Assembly: GCA_022701275.1 (NCBI GenBank)
Contig: CP031740.1
Coordinates: 5,531,001 to 5,595,000, forward strand
Direction of reading: 5' to 3'
DNA from: Microcoleus vaginatus PCC 9802
GTDB taxonomy: Bacteria; Cyanobacteriota; Cyanobacteriia; Cyanobacteriales; Microcoleaceae
DNA length: 64,000 bases
Below the pieces are notes generated by a model. It searched no databases. It was given only the letters and a program-made list of their open reading frames with translations, and was not told where the DNA came from. The position numbers and the translations under genes were made by a program. Positions 1 through 8,271 of this stretch are shown one piece after another (the first letter of the stretch is position 1; the number at the start of each line of letters is the position of its first letter).

Positions 1-130
1 TATTAACTGCTTTTTGTCCGTTTCTAAAAGACAGATATCCTACGAGTCCCACGGCTCCCACGATTTGCAGTACAAATGGAACTATGAGAACAGTTCGCAG
101 GGGTAATTTGTCTAAAAGTTTAGAAACCAT
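1..130 (-). CDS. N-terminus of a membrane sensor protein (partial)
   Basis: Reading leftward from an ATG at 130, 43 codons are open and run off the window edge. The peptide begins MVSKLLDKLPLRTVLIVPF and continues with a hydrophobic stretch (about residues 11-32) and then a polar segment with RNGQKAVN. A short basic N-tail followed by one membrane segment is how large cyanobacterial Cache/CHASE-type sensor kinases and adenylate cyclases begin, so this is probably the start of one. The catalytic part lies outside the window, so no activity can be assigned. Confidence 0.55.
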   Translation of the reverse strand, partial: MVSKLLDKLPLRTVLIVPFVLQIVGAVGLVGYLSFRNGQKAVN

Positions 131-498
131 AAGATTGAGAGGTTTGGTGAACTTAGTCTAGAACCGTATTTGCACAACCGGTCTTAATAGCAGCACCATT
201 TATTTACTGCCGCTTAGCTAGGGGGAATTGATGCGGGCGATTTTAGCTGTGGTAGATGCTCGACCCCGATCGAATCTGAACCTAATGTTTACTCGATTAA
301 AATCTATTATTTTACCCATTGTCGTATTATTGTTACCATTTAGGTAAAAGTTGCAGTCTCTGGCTTCGAGCACAGCCTGATATTCGATCGCGCGGGCGAG
401 TTGAACCCGCATGGCTCAAGCGGTTTGGAGACTGGTCAGGAAATTTGCGATCGGCACTCGCCATTTTCCGCAAGACGTGTTATACTGTAAACAGTCGA
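131..498. other. Intergenic region between divergent sensor gene and tRNA
   Basis: About 370 bp with no convincing protein gene. It must hold the promoter of the leftward sensor gene and that of the tRNA. Short ORFs crossing it run through the tRNA and are not credible. Confidence 0.5.
481..486 (+). promoter_or_regulatory. Candidate -10 box for tRNA-Arg
   Basis: TATACT, preceded by TG one base upstream (tgttatact), lies 12 bases before the tRNA 5' end. The extended -10 form could compensate for the lack of a good -35 box at the right distance. Inferred from sequence only. Confidence 0.4.
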
Positions 499-571
499 GG
501 GCACGTAGCTCAGTGGATAGAGCATCAGGTTCCGGTCCTGAGGGTCGGGGGTTCAAATCCCTCCGTGCTCA
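499..571 (+). tRNA. tRNA-Arg (anticodon CCG)
   Basis: A full cloverleaf can be drawn. The acceptor stem pairs 499-505 with 564-570 (one G-U pair), the discriminator base is A571, the D stem pairs 508-511 with 520-523, the anticodon stem pairs 525-529 with 537-541, and the T loop contains the canonical gttcaaatc. The seven-base anticodon loop ttccggt places CCG at 532-534, so it reads the arginine codon CGG. CCA is not encoded. Confidence 0.95.
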
Positions 572-599
572 TTTAAATTTATTGAATGACTTACTTTGA

Positions 600-631
600 G
601 ACACTGGGGACAAATTTTTGTCCTCGGTGTC
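600..631. terminator. Bidirectional hairpin terminator
   Basis: gacac-tggggacaaa pairs with ttgtcctc-ggtgtc around a short T loop and is followed by caatttttg. It sits between the 3' end of tRNA-Arg and the 3' end of the leftward GGDEF gene, so it can serve both. Confidence 0.7.
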
Positions 632-643
632 AATTTTTGTGAT

Positions 644-2260
644 TTAAGCGTCAGTATCAAAAATCGAATCGCCACTGTACTCGCATATCGCGGACTGATT
701 GCGCCCCTGTTGCTTGGCACGGTATAGTGAACGATCGGCGATCGCAATCAAGTCAGCCGATGATAGTTCCGAAATCGGAATCAAGTTAGCGATACCCATA
801 CTAATAGTAACTACATCGCTCACATCAGAGGTTTTGTGAGGAATATGTAAAGCTTTAATAGCAGCGTGAATCCGTTGGGCCACCGAACTCGCTCCTTCAA
901 GATCAGTATTAGGCAAAATGATGGCAAATTCTTCTCCGCCGTAACGCGCCACCAAATCCGCCGGACGGTACACCACCTCTTGCACAGTCTGAGCAAGTTT
1001 GAACAGACAATCATCCCCCATTTGATGACCGTAGCAATCATTATAACGTTTGAAATAATCCACATCAAACAACAAAAGAGAAATAGGTTTTTGTTCCCGG
1101 TATAGCCGCTGCCATTCATGCTCTAAGCGGCCATTAAAACAGCGGCGATTAGCAATTTGAGTTAATCCATCAATATTGACCACTTGTTCTAAGAGGTGAG
1201 TAGCCCGGGCTAGTTCTTCGTTAGAGAGTGCAAGTTGTTGATTAATTTCTCTCATTCGCGCTTGGGCCTGCTGCCTTTCTGCCAATTCCTTCTGCAACTT
1301 CTGAAAAATATCCGCTTGTTTAATGGCGATCGCTAACTGATTAGCAATCTGTTTAACAAGGTCAACTTCAAATTCTTCCCACTGCCGAGGAGCAGAACAT
1401 TGATGAATACATAACAACCCCCACAAATCTTGTCCATTGAGCAAGGGCGCAACTAAATTAGCAAGAACAGGAAATTGTTTCCAAAGAGCGCGGTAACAGT
1501 GTTGAAGGTCAATCTTATTTATATCTTGAACTACCTGGATTCTCCCTTCTTGATATGAATCAGGATATTGTTCACCAGCACACGGGTCGTTAAATTGATT
1601 TCTGCTTACCAATTTACATCCTTCGCCTACGGATTCTGAAACAAACTCACCATATCCAAATTTACTGTCAGGAGAGAACTTAAATATGCCGACGCGCTCG
1701 GCATCAAGAAACACGCGAATCTCCTGCGAAGCAATCTCAAAAATTGTAGACAAATCAAGAGATTGACGAATGTGTTGAGTAATTTCTTGAAGTAAGATCG
1801 CCTTGTCGTACTGTTTCCGCAGAGCTATTTCCGCTTGCTTTTGGGCGAGAATAGCTGCCTCTGCTGCCTTTTTTGCTTTAATAATTTCACCTTCGTACAG
1901 GATACGCTGGCGGATACAGAGCAAGATGCAATCGTTGACGAAGCTTCCTCCCTTCTCCCGACGCCTAGCGTTGATCAGCATAGGTATATCACTACCCTGC
2001 TTTGACCTTAATGAGAAGTAAATTTCCTCTACTTTACCGTCGAGCTTCAACAGGGGGAAGAAATGGGTTTGAAAAAAAATCCGGCTGGCCATTGGCAGAA
2101 TAAAGTCCATTTTCCGTTCCCGCAGTTCATCGGTTTCGTATCCGAGTAATTGCAGTAATGTGGCGTTGACCATTAGGATCGTACCATCGTCAGCAAACGA
2201 GAGGAATCCACAGGGTGACGTGTTGAGTAGCTCGTCTATCTGGTAGGTCATGTTTGCCAT
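644..2260 (-). CDS. PAS-GAF-GGDEF diguanylate cyclase
   Basis: A 538-residue cytoplasmic protein predicted to make cyclic di-GMP from two GTP. It has an N-terminal PAS domain (about residues 8-115), a coiled linker rich in Ala, Lys and Gln, a GAF domain of the phytochrome-related type (about 165-325), a second coiled segment and a C-terminal GGDEF domain (about 370-530). The active-site loop is GGEEF, a functional variant. RPAD lies five residues before it and matches the RxxD inhibitory site, so product inhibition is expected. The GAF lacks the Cys-His pair expected for bilin attachment (it reads DLQHCYRALW), so a bilin is not assured. The gene starts five bases after the stop of the alpha/beta hydrolase upstream, so the two are very likely co-transcribed. 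The PAS domain is a plausible partner for that hydrolase, as in RsbQ-RsbP. Confidence 0.92.
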   Translation of the reverse strand: MANMTYQIDELLNTSPCGFLSFADDGTILMVNATLLQLLGYETDELRERKMDFILPMASRIFFQTHFFPLLKLDGKVEEIYFSLRSKQGSDIPMLINARRREKGGSFVNDCILLCIRQRILYEGEIIKAKKAAEAAILAQKQAEIALRKQYDKAILLQEITQHIRQSLDLSTIFEIASQEIRVFLDAERVGIFKFSPDSKFGYGEFVSESVGEGCKLVSRNQFNDPCAGEQYPDSYQEGRIQVVQDINKIDLQHCYRALWKQFPVLANLVAPLLNGQDLWGLLCIHQCSAPRQWEEFEVDLVKQIANQLAIAIKQADIFQKLQKELAERQQAQARMREINQQLALSNEELARATHLLEQVVNIDGLTQIANRRCFNGRLEHEWQRLYREQKPISLLLFDVDYFKRYNDCYGHQMGDDCLFKLAQTVQEVVYRPADLVARYGGEEFAIILPNTDLEGASSVAQRIHAAIKALHIPHKTSDVSDVVTISMGIANLIPISELSSADLIAIADRSLYRAKQQGRNQSAICEYSGDSIFDTDA

Positions 2261-2265
2261 ACAAA

Positions 2266-3144
2266 TCAGGTAGTATGAGGTTCACTCAAATACTCCTTAA
2301 TCAGGTCGATGGTCTCTTCTGGATGACTCAGGTGCGGGCAATGTCCCGTAGCTTTCATCAGCCGTAGCGTACTTTTAGGCAGGTGGCGGTGGAGATAATG
2401 CCCTACCTCGGTGGGAGCTACCATGTCCTCACTACATTGCAATATCAGTGCAGGTACTGAGGCATTCGGTAAATCACTGCGATTGTCAGAGTAAAAAGTC
2501 ACCTCGGCAAAGCGACTTGCAACCACCGGATCGGTGGAGCAAAAACTTGCCTCAAGTTCCTCACTTAACTCAGGACGATCCTGATTCTGCACCACCATTG
2601 GCGCCATAAAGCTTGCCCAACCAAGGTAATTTTTATCCATGATATCGAGGAGATCCTCAATATCTTTGCGCTCAAACCCTCCGTAATAATTTGGTAAATC
2701 ATTGATGTAGCAGGGTGAAGGCCCTACGAAAATCAGGCGATTAAAGTAATTAGGAGCTTGAATTGAGGACACAAGGCCGATCATACTGCTGACAGAATGA
2801 CCGACAAAAATCACATCCGTCAACGCCAATTCTTCACAGATATCGAGGACATCCTGAACATAGCCATTGAGGTCGCTGTACCGTTCATAACTGTAGGCAC
2901 TAATATCAGACTGTCCCGAACCTACATAATCAAATAGGAGGATTTTGTAGTCCTTCTCGAAAGCCGGTGTTACGAAACGCCACATATTTTGATCGCACCC
3001 AAATCCATGAGCAAACATCATCGTCTGGGTGCCTTGTCCAATCACTTTTATATTATTCCGCCGTAAAATTTTTTGAGTCATTTGATCGACACGAGGATTA
3101 AATTGATTATAAGACTTTTGCGCGCTTTTATGAGGATTGCTCAT
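2266..3144 (-). CDS. RsbQ/D14-type alpha/beta hydrolase
   Basis: A 292-residue alpha/beta hydrolase of the RsbQ/KAI2/D14 group, which act as small-molecule hydrolase-receptors. Visible are the oxyanion region HGFGCDQNMW, the nucleophile elbow GHSVSS (Ser), the acid in CSEDMVAP (Asp) and the base in TGHCPHLS (His), with the short lid typical of RsbQ. In Bacillus subtilis RsbQ is needed to activate the PAS-domain phosphatase RsbP. Here the next gene, five bases downstream, encodes a PAS-GAF-GGDEF cyclase, so an analogous hydrolase-PAS pair controlling c-di-GMP is likely (inference). The first ATG gives about 20 extra residues; an internal ATG (MTQKILRRNN) gives a length closer to RsbQ. The 5' end overlaps the stop of a decayed EAL gene. 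Confidence 0.88.
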   Translation of the reverse strand: MSNPHKSAQKSYNQFNPRVDQMTQKILRRNNIKVIGQGTQTMMFAHGFGCDQNMWRFVTPAFEKDYKILLFDYVGSGQSDISAYSYERYSDLNGYVQDVLDICEELALTDVIFVGHSVSSMIGLVSSIQAPNYFNRLIFVGPSPCYINDLPNYYGGFERKDIEDLLDIMDKNYLGWASFMAPMVVQNQDRPELSEELEASFCSTDPVVASRFAEVTFYSDNRSDLPNASVPALILQCSEDMVAPTEVGHYLHRHLPKSTLRLMKATGHCPHLSHPEETIDLIKEYLSEPHTT

Positions 3145-4158
3145 CCCAAAGACTGGTAGACAACAATTCAGGATGTCGGATTAATTGAGTGGCAACCTCA
3201 GCACTGACAGGCTGGCTAAACATAATATAACCCTGCCCGATTTCACAGGCGATCGCTTGTAACTATTGCAATTGCGCTGGGGTTTCAATTCCTTCGGCAA
3301 TTGTGCTCACATTTAAGCCATGTGGGATTACAACTATGGGTTGGGCAATTCCGCGAGCGATCGTAGCGCTGGCTAAATCGCGCACAACTGAGCGATCAAT
3401 TTTGAGCGACTTCACCGGAAAATTTTTTAGGTTGTTAAAAGCAGCATAGCCAGTCGCAAAATCATCGAAATAAATCCTAATATTATGCTCCGATCATTGG
3501 TTCAAAAGATTGTAGGTAATGTCAACATTAAGCATCCTTGCCGTTCCCGTAATCTCCAGCTATAGATATTTTGGCTTCTTATCGGTGCGCTCAACAATGC
3601 GATCGCTCTTAGCGATTAAAGTCGGTTGGCTGAGTAGACGTGCAGAGTTGACGTGCCGACAGATTCACCGCGATATTAGGAAGAATTAGTCCTGCTGCTA
3701 GCCACTGCTGATATTGCCAGCAAGCTTGCTCTAAAATCCATTTGCTCTTCGGGCAAAATCAATCCAGTTTTTTCGGCGATGGGAATACATCGATGGCGAT
3801 GAATCCAACCTAGTTCAGGAGAATACCCTCCTACTATAACTCTAACACCAGCAAGGCTACCTGTTTGCCAATGGAGCTGAGGTTGATCATACAGCAAATA
3901 TTGGCTTTCCAAGCACAATTCAAGAGATTTGCGATCGCCAGGGTATTGGATTTGGCCCCAGGTATTGTCGCTGTGTAAAAACTATAGGTATTGGGGCCGA
4001 ACCCTTAACGTAATATAGGGAAATATCTGCATTTTTGAGCAAGCTATCAAAATTCATTTCATCTTGTGGATCTAGGGAGACGCCAATACTGGTGATGAGG
4101 TGTAAATAAGGATTTTTGATAATAAAATTAGTTTTAATATTTTTGTACAGGAATTCCC
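3128..4158 (-). pseudogene. Decayed GGDEF-EAL protein gene
   Basis: Leftward translation in shifting frames recovers the second half of a GGDEF domain (ITSIGVSLDPQDEMNFDSLL, KNADISLYYVKG; about 4158-4000). An EAL domain follows: HWQTGSLAGVRVIVGG, SPELGWIHRH, IPIAEKTGLILP, then AVNLSARQL, LEITGTARML, YFDDFATGYAAF, KSLKIDRSVV, TIAEGIETPAQL and QPVSAEVATQLIRHPELL. Several in-frame stops and frameshifts break it, and the catalytic EAL position reads EIT. The final stop at 3128-3130 overlaps the hydrolase start by 17 bases, which suggests it was once the first gene of a three-gene c-di-GMP operon. The 5' part is not recognisable. Confidence 0.85.
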
Positions 4159-4462
4159 CGTGGTTCCGCTCATCTAGGGGTAGTAGAGATAGGCACGACG
4201 CGGGACTAAGCTGCTATGCCAGAAAGATTTTCTGTTATGTTCGAGAATCGGATAGAGAGAGGATTTTATAATTTTTGAGATGTCATTGAAATATACAATA
4301 GGGACAACAGCTTACCTCTAGATTTTTACCAAAACCTATTTAGTGGGATTGCTATAGCAGAAGGCGCTGATGCAGAAGGCAATAAAAGCTCCTATTTAAG
4401 CAATTAAGAACCTCCAAAACATTGTCGCGGTTGCTATAAATCTTCACAAACTCCTCAAATTA

Positions 4463-4500
4463 AAAAAGTTGGGTTTCCTAGCTCCACCCAACCTACTTTT
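4463..4500 (-). terminator. Terminator of kaiC
   Basis: On the minus strand GTTGGGT pairs with ACCCAAC around an 11-base loop and is followed by TTTTTTA. It starts about 30 bases after the kaiC stop and closes the clock operon. Confidence 0.75.
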
Positions 4501-4522
4501 AATAAAGAATGACTGCTAAATC

Positions 4523-6085
4523 TCAAATATCCTCCTCGTCTTGGCCTTGCACACCCTGCAGAATCCGCGATAGCTCACTCTTTTCATTAATCGTAATCCG
4601 ACTCGGAGAACCGCTGATAATCCGTTCGTAACCACGGAACGAATCTTTAATTTGCGGCCCTCTTTCAGTAATCGTGTATTCCCGGATTCCTTTGTCGTGC
4701 CACGAACCGCGCATCTTAAACACATTAATTGCCCGCGACATTTCTCCTCGAATCTCTACATACTGCAGCATGATAATCGTGTCAGTAATCGTAGAAATAT
4801 GCGAGTCCGTAATCGAATGAGCCCCCATAAACTGGTCGCTTGTATTTGTGAAAAACCCGGTTATTTCTTCCTGCTTCGCAAAACCTGTCACTCCGATCAC
4901 AAATTGCCTGAAAGCATTATTGCTGACACCCCTAGCTAAGGCCGACAGCGAGTCTATAGCAATTCGAGAAGGTTTGAACTCAGCAATTTCTGATTTAATA
5001 GTCTGCAAGTGGTCTTCCAAACCTGCAGATTCCGGGTAAGTACACAGCAGCTTTAGCAGTCCTTTCTCTTCCATTTCCTCAAAATCAATGCCCCAAGAAT
5101 AAGCATTGCGGAACAACTGAGCACGCGACTCTTCATAGGCAAACAGCAGCGCCCGATTTCCGTTCATACAAGCATTCTGCAAGAACTTGCTCACCAACAG
5201 CGTTTTGCCGGTTCCCGTTGCACCCGTAGCTAAAATAATCGAGTCTTTGAAGAAACCGCCACCGCACATCTCGTCGAGAGTTTTATCCCCGGAAGAAACC
5301 CGCACGTTTGAAGACTTTTGAGTTAATCGCATCGCCCCCAATGGGAAAATATTAATTCCGTCATTAGTCATAGTAAAAGGATATTCGCCCTTCATGTGAG
5401 TTGTACCCCGCAACTTCAAAATTTCCATTGTGCGGCGGCGGCGTTCTCCTTCCAATACGTTGCGAACAATCACCACATTATCCGACACAAACTCTTCCAC
5501 TCCAAACCGCGCCACCGGGCCGTATTCTTCCACCCGTTCCGTCGTCATAACTGTAGTTGCTCCGACTTGTTTGAGGCGCGCAACTAAGCGGAAAATTTCT
5601 CGGCGCACCACCGATGCAGCATCGTACTGCTGAAATACGGCGGTCACTGAATCTATAGAAACCCGCTTGGCTTTGTACTTGCGAATGGCGTACTGGATTC
5701 GCTCGATTAAAGCAGATAAATCAAAATTCCCTACGATATCTTGACCTTCCGGGTCCGGGGAAGCGTCCAAAATAAATAGCTTGCCTTCCTCGATTAACTG
5801 TGCCAGATCCCAACCGAAACTGCAAGCATTTTTAATAATATCTGCCGGAGATTCTTCAAACGTTACGAAAACTCCAGCTTCGTCAAAATGGGTAATTCCA
5901 TTATAGAGAAATTGTACGGCAAATAAAGTTTTTCCCGTTCCTGACGTGCCACTGACTAGGGTGGTTCTGCCGAGCGGCATTCCGCCGTGACTGATGTCAT
6001 CGAAACCCTCAATCATCGTGCGAATTTTTTCAACTCCTGCCGTTCCCAATCCTTGTCGTTGAACCGTTTGACTAATTTCATTCAT
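4523..6085 (-). CDS. kaiC: Circadian clock protein KaiC
   Basis: A 520-residue double-domain RecA-fold ATPase, autokinase and autophosphatase, the core oscillator of the cyanobacterial clock. From the ATG at 6085 the numbering matches Synechococcus elongatus KaiC: CI Walker A GTSGTGKT at 46-53, catalytic Glu pair 77/78, CII Walker [12 protein letters not shown] Glu pair 318/319, and the phosphorylation sites Thr426, Ser431 and Thr432 in TDSHISTITD. The C-terminal tail LSRILQGVQGQ is the KaiA-binding segment. A TTG five codons upstream would give 525 residues, but the register match favours the ATG. It is the last gene of kaiABC, about 350 bp after kaiB. A hairpin with a T-run follows. Confidence 0.98.
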   Translation of the reverse strand: MNEISQTVQRQGLGTAGVEKIRTMIEGFDDISHGGMPLGRTTLVSGTSGTGKTLFAVQFLYNGITHFDEAGVFVTFEESPADIIKNACSFGWDLAQLIEEGKLFILDASPDPEGQDIVGNFDLSALIERIQYAIRKYKAKRVSIDSVTAVFQQYDAASVVRREIFRLVARLKQVGATTVMTTERVEEYGPVARFGVEEFVSDNVVIVRNVLEGERRRRTMEILKLRGTTHMKGEYPFTMTNDGINIFPLGAMRLTQKSSNVRVSSGDKTLDEMCGGGFFKDSIILATGATGTGKTLLVSKFLQNACMNGNRALLFAYEESRAQLFRNAYSWGIDFEEMEEKGLLKLLCTYPESAGLEDHLQTIKSEIAEFKPSRIAIDSLSALARGVSNNAFRQFVIGVTGFAKQEEITGFFTNTSDQFMGAHSITDSHISTITDTIIMLQYVEIRGEMSRAINVFKMRGSWHDKGIREYTITERGPQIKDSFRGYERIISGSPSRITINEKSELSRILQGVQGQDEEDI

Positions 6086-6436
6086 GTCGATTTTTGTCAA
6101 CTCTCAGTATTCTTTAGTTGTCACTCCTTCACCCCCAATCATGAGTCTTTGTACCCAGCTTTTAGTTTTGGCTCTTGCTCAATAACTAATGACTGCTGAC
6201 TGCTGACTAATGACCCCCCCAAAAAACCGATACCGTGCCACGTACTCCTGTCGTGGAAAGATAAAAATTTTAGACTTTTGTTCAACCTCCCAGATTCATC
6301 TGTTGAGTAATCTAAAATCTAAAATCTAAAATCGTTCGACTGAGCGCGACTCGACGCTTCGACTGAGCGCTCGCCGAACGTTTCACGCCAAATCGAAGTC
6401 TTAAATCTAAAATCGATTCACTCTCACCTGATTATC
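6086..6436. other. kaiB-kaiC spacer with heptamer repeats
   Basis: A 351-bp gap, long for a clock operon. It contains gactgct units (6191-6204), three tctaaaa units (6311-6331) and a GC-rich stretch with inverted short words (cgactgagcgc, 6337-6370). A separate kaiC promoter could lie here; none is obvious by eye. Confidence 0.5.
6309..6333. repeat. Heptanucleotide tandem repeat (tctaaaa)3
   Basis: Three perfect seven-base units in the kaiB-kaiC spacer. The same unit occurs four times at 12949-12976 and twice at 43059-43072, each ending tcg(c/t) directly before an ATG. Confidence 0.85.
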
Positions 6437-6751
6437 TTATGAATTCAGGTCTTCTTCGCGAAGTTCTTCATAGAGCAAATCTAATCCTATCAGAACTTTC
6501 TCGCGATCGGACAAATCGCCAATAATTTTTCGCACCGGCGGCGGCAGGATTTTGGCCAGCGTTGGGGTTGCTAATATTTTGTCCTCTTCTGCTAGCTGAG
6601 GATTTTTGAGAACGTCTATGACTTTCAGCGCGTAGACTCCTTGAAATTCTTGTTCTAGGATGTCCTTTAGGGTTTTCAAAGCTCGCACTGAGTTGGGAGT
6701 ATTGCCCGCAACGTACAGCTTCAGAACGTAGGTTTTCTTCAGAGGACTCAT
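6437..6751 (-). CDS. kaiB: Circadian clock protein KaiB
   Basis: A 104-residue thioredoxin-like, fold-switching protein that binds phosphorylated KaiC and sequesters KaiA. The sequence from [20 protein letters not shown] through [40 protein letters not shown] and GLDLLYEEL covers the whole family without gaps. The cis-Pro-rich switch segment (LPPPVRKI) is intact. It lies between kaiA, 188 bp upstream, and kaiC, 351 bp downstream, on the same strand. The spacers are larger than in compact kaiABC operons, so internal promoters are possible. Confidence 0.98.
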   Translation of the reverse strand: MSPLKKTYVLKLYVAGNTPNSVRALKTLKDILEQEFQGVYALKVIDVLKNPQLAEEDKILATPTLAKILPPPVRKIIGDLSDREKVLIGLDLLYEELREEDLNS

Positions 6752-6939
6752 GAACTTTTTTAAATGTTGAGTATTAGTTGCCAGATGTTAGTTGTAGTTG
6801 TTATTTGTCTTAAATCCGCTGTTCTTTGTTATTTTATAATAATTTCCGCCTCGCGCTCGCGCGGCCGTTTGTCGGCTCCTTTCTTTTTTGTTAGATTCTA
6901 CCTTCTACCTTTTCTTTCTTAAATTATGCCGAATCCCTT

Positions 6940-7875
6940 CTACATTCTACCTTGAGAGGTTTCTTTCGGAATAGATCGCCGATACATCTCGCACATATGA
7001 GCGATCGCGTCAATCAGAGTCAACCGGTAATCGAGCAATATTTCCTCGCTACGCCCTTCTATTTTTAGCTGTTTAGCAAACTCGTCCATCAATTCCATGT
7101 GAATTTCTACAATTTGAGTCACGGGAACGTCAGCAAAAAAAGCCAAATTCACAAATTCATCTATTTGATTGTTGACCGCAGTATCTTGAGAAAAATAATT
7201 CAAAAGGATGTCGCGATAACTCGACTTGAGTTGATCCAAAAACTTTTGTTTCTCAGGTCCCGACAGATTTTTCAAAAAAATCTGGGAATTTCTTTTATAA
7301 TACACACCTAAGTATCCTAATCGCTCCCGTAATTTTTCCGCCAGCCGCCGCTGCTGTCGGCTGAGCAAACTTTGAGCAGTCAATTGGGCTGTCGCATCGA
7401 CTGTTACGGATTGGTAATTGACAGGAACCGGAGTTGAAAGTTTCAGAAATTGTGCGATCGCCCGATCGATACCGGCAGCTATTTCGCTCGATCGAGCGAG
7501 TGCCAGTTGCACCTCACCAGGGTGATAAAAAAAAGCACAGCTTTCGTCTTGACTCTTGTTTGCGGTACTGGCTACGGCCTCAAAACCATCTGAATATGGT
7601 GCTTCGGGCCTGCCATCTACCTGCAGGTGAGGCGAAAAAATCACAGCAGGCAAAAAGAGCGATCGTTCTTGCAGTTTGCCCAGAAGCGATCGCAGATCCC
7701 CATCCACCTCCAAAACCAAACAATCAAGGTGATAATTGTGCTTAAGGAACCCCAAAAACTCCACTGCCGACTTAATGTGCGTTAAAGCATAGCGTTCGCC
7801 CCTCAAAAGCTCAATCGCAGAGGCTGCGATTTCCTCAGAGCGGACAAAAATACCGATAGAAAGTTTAGGAAGCAA
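6940..7875 (-). CDS. kaiA: Circadian clock protein KaiA (TTG start)
   Basis: A 311-residue full-length KaiA. An N-terminal pseudo-receiver domain (about 1-140; LSIGIFVRSEEIA, LDCLVLEVDGDL) is followed by a linker and the C-terminal helical dimer domain that stimulates KaiC phosphorylation (ERLGYLGVYYKRNSQIFLKN, IDEFVNLAFFADVPVTQIVE, HMELMDEFAKQL, GRSEEILLDYRLTLIDAI, CEMYRRSIPKET). No in-frame ATG or GTG precedes the coding region. TTG at 7875 aligns with the start of Synechococcus KaiA. The reading frame stays open further upstream, where a strong AAGGAG lies nine bases before an in-frame CTG at 7923, so a form with about 16 extra residues cannot be excluded. Confidence 0.96.
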   Translation of the reverse strand: MLPKLSIGIFVRSEEIAASAIELLRGERYALTHIKSAVEFLGFLKHNYHLDCLVLEVDGDLRSLLGKLQERSLFLPAVIFSPHLQVDGRPEAPYSDGFEAVASTANKSQDESCAFFYHPGEVQLALARSSEIAAGIDRAIAQFLKLSTPVPVNYQSVTVDATAQLTAQSLLSRQQRRLAEKLRERLGYLGVYYKRNSQIFLKNLSGPEKQKFLDQLKSSYRDILLNYFSQDTAVNNQIDEFVNLAFFADVPVTQIVEIHMELMDEFAKQLKIEGRSEEILLDYRLTLIDAIAHMCEMYRRSIPKETSQGRM

Positions 7876-7932
7876 AGCTGTAGGTGCACCACCTAAGTTG
7901 CCTGAAAGTGCTGGATCGCTCAGAGTTGATAT

Positions 7933-7938
7933 CTCCTT
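7933..7938 (-). promoter_or_regulatory. Strong ribosome-binding site upstream of kaiA
   Basis: AAGGAG on the minus strand, in frame and nine bases before a CTG at 7923, but about 57 bases before the TTG that matches the known KaiA N-terminus. Either kaiA initiates at a rare CTG or this site serves something else. It is recorded because it decides the start. Confidence 0.45.
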
Positions 7939-8271
7939 TACAAAAAACGTAACATTTTAACAATCATCTCAACATTTATTTTAACCAATCTTAACCGCAA
8001 AATAAGTGAGGCGCTTCTACCAGAGGAAGAATCAAAGTTTACTCCGTGGTTTTTGTGTCAAGCACCCTGAGCGTGATTTCTGCAATTAAGCTTAAGCCTT
8101 AAAATAATTGCTAGTCGCCTCAAATCAGGTGTAGGCATCGAACTCCCAGGTCTCGGTGCAGCTCCCGGGCCTGATAGAGAACTGATATAAAACAAATAAG
8201 ATACACAAATCCGCAGCTACATTGAGAATCAAAAATATTACTGCTCTCGCGAGCAGACTCTCAGGTTTGTT
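7939..8271. other. Divergent promoter region, kaiA / hybrid kinase
   Basis: About 330 bp between the kaiA leader and the rightward kinase gene, AT-rich near kaiA. It should hold both promoters. No clear -10/-35 pair can be assigned, and the small leftward ORF inside it is not credible. Confidence 0.5.

Noticed and set aside
319..599. Two rightward ORFs crossing the tRNA
   Set aside because: The sequence is fully explained by tRNA-Arg; reading frames through tRNAs are a common artefact.
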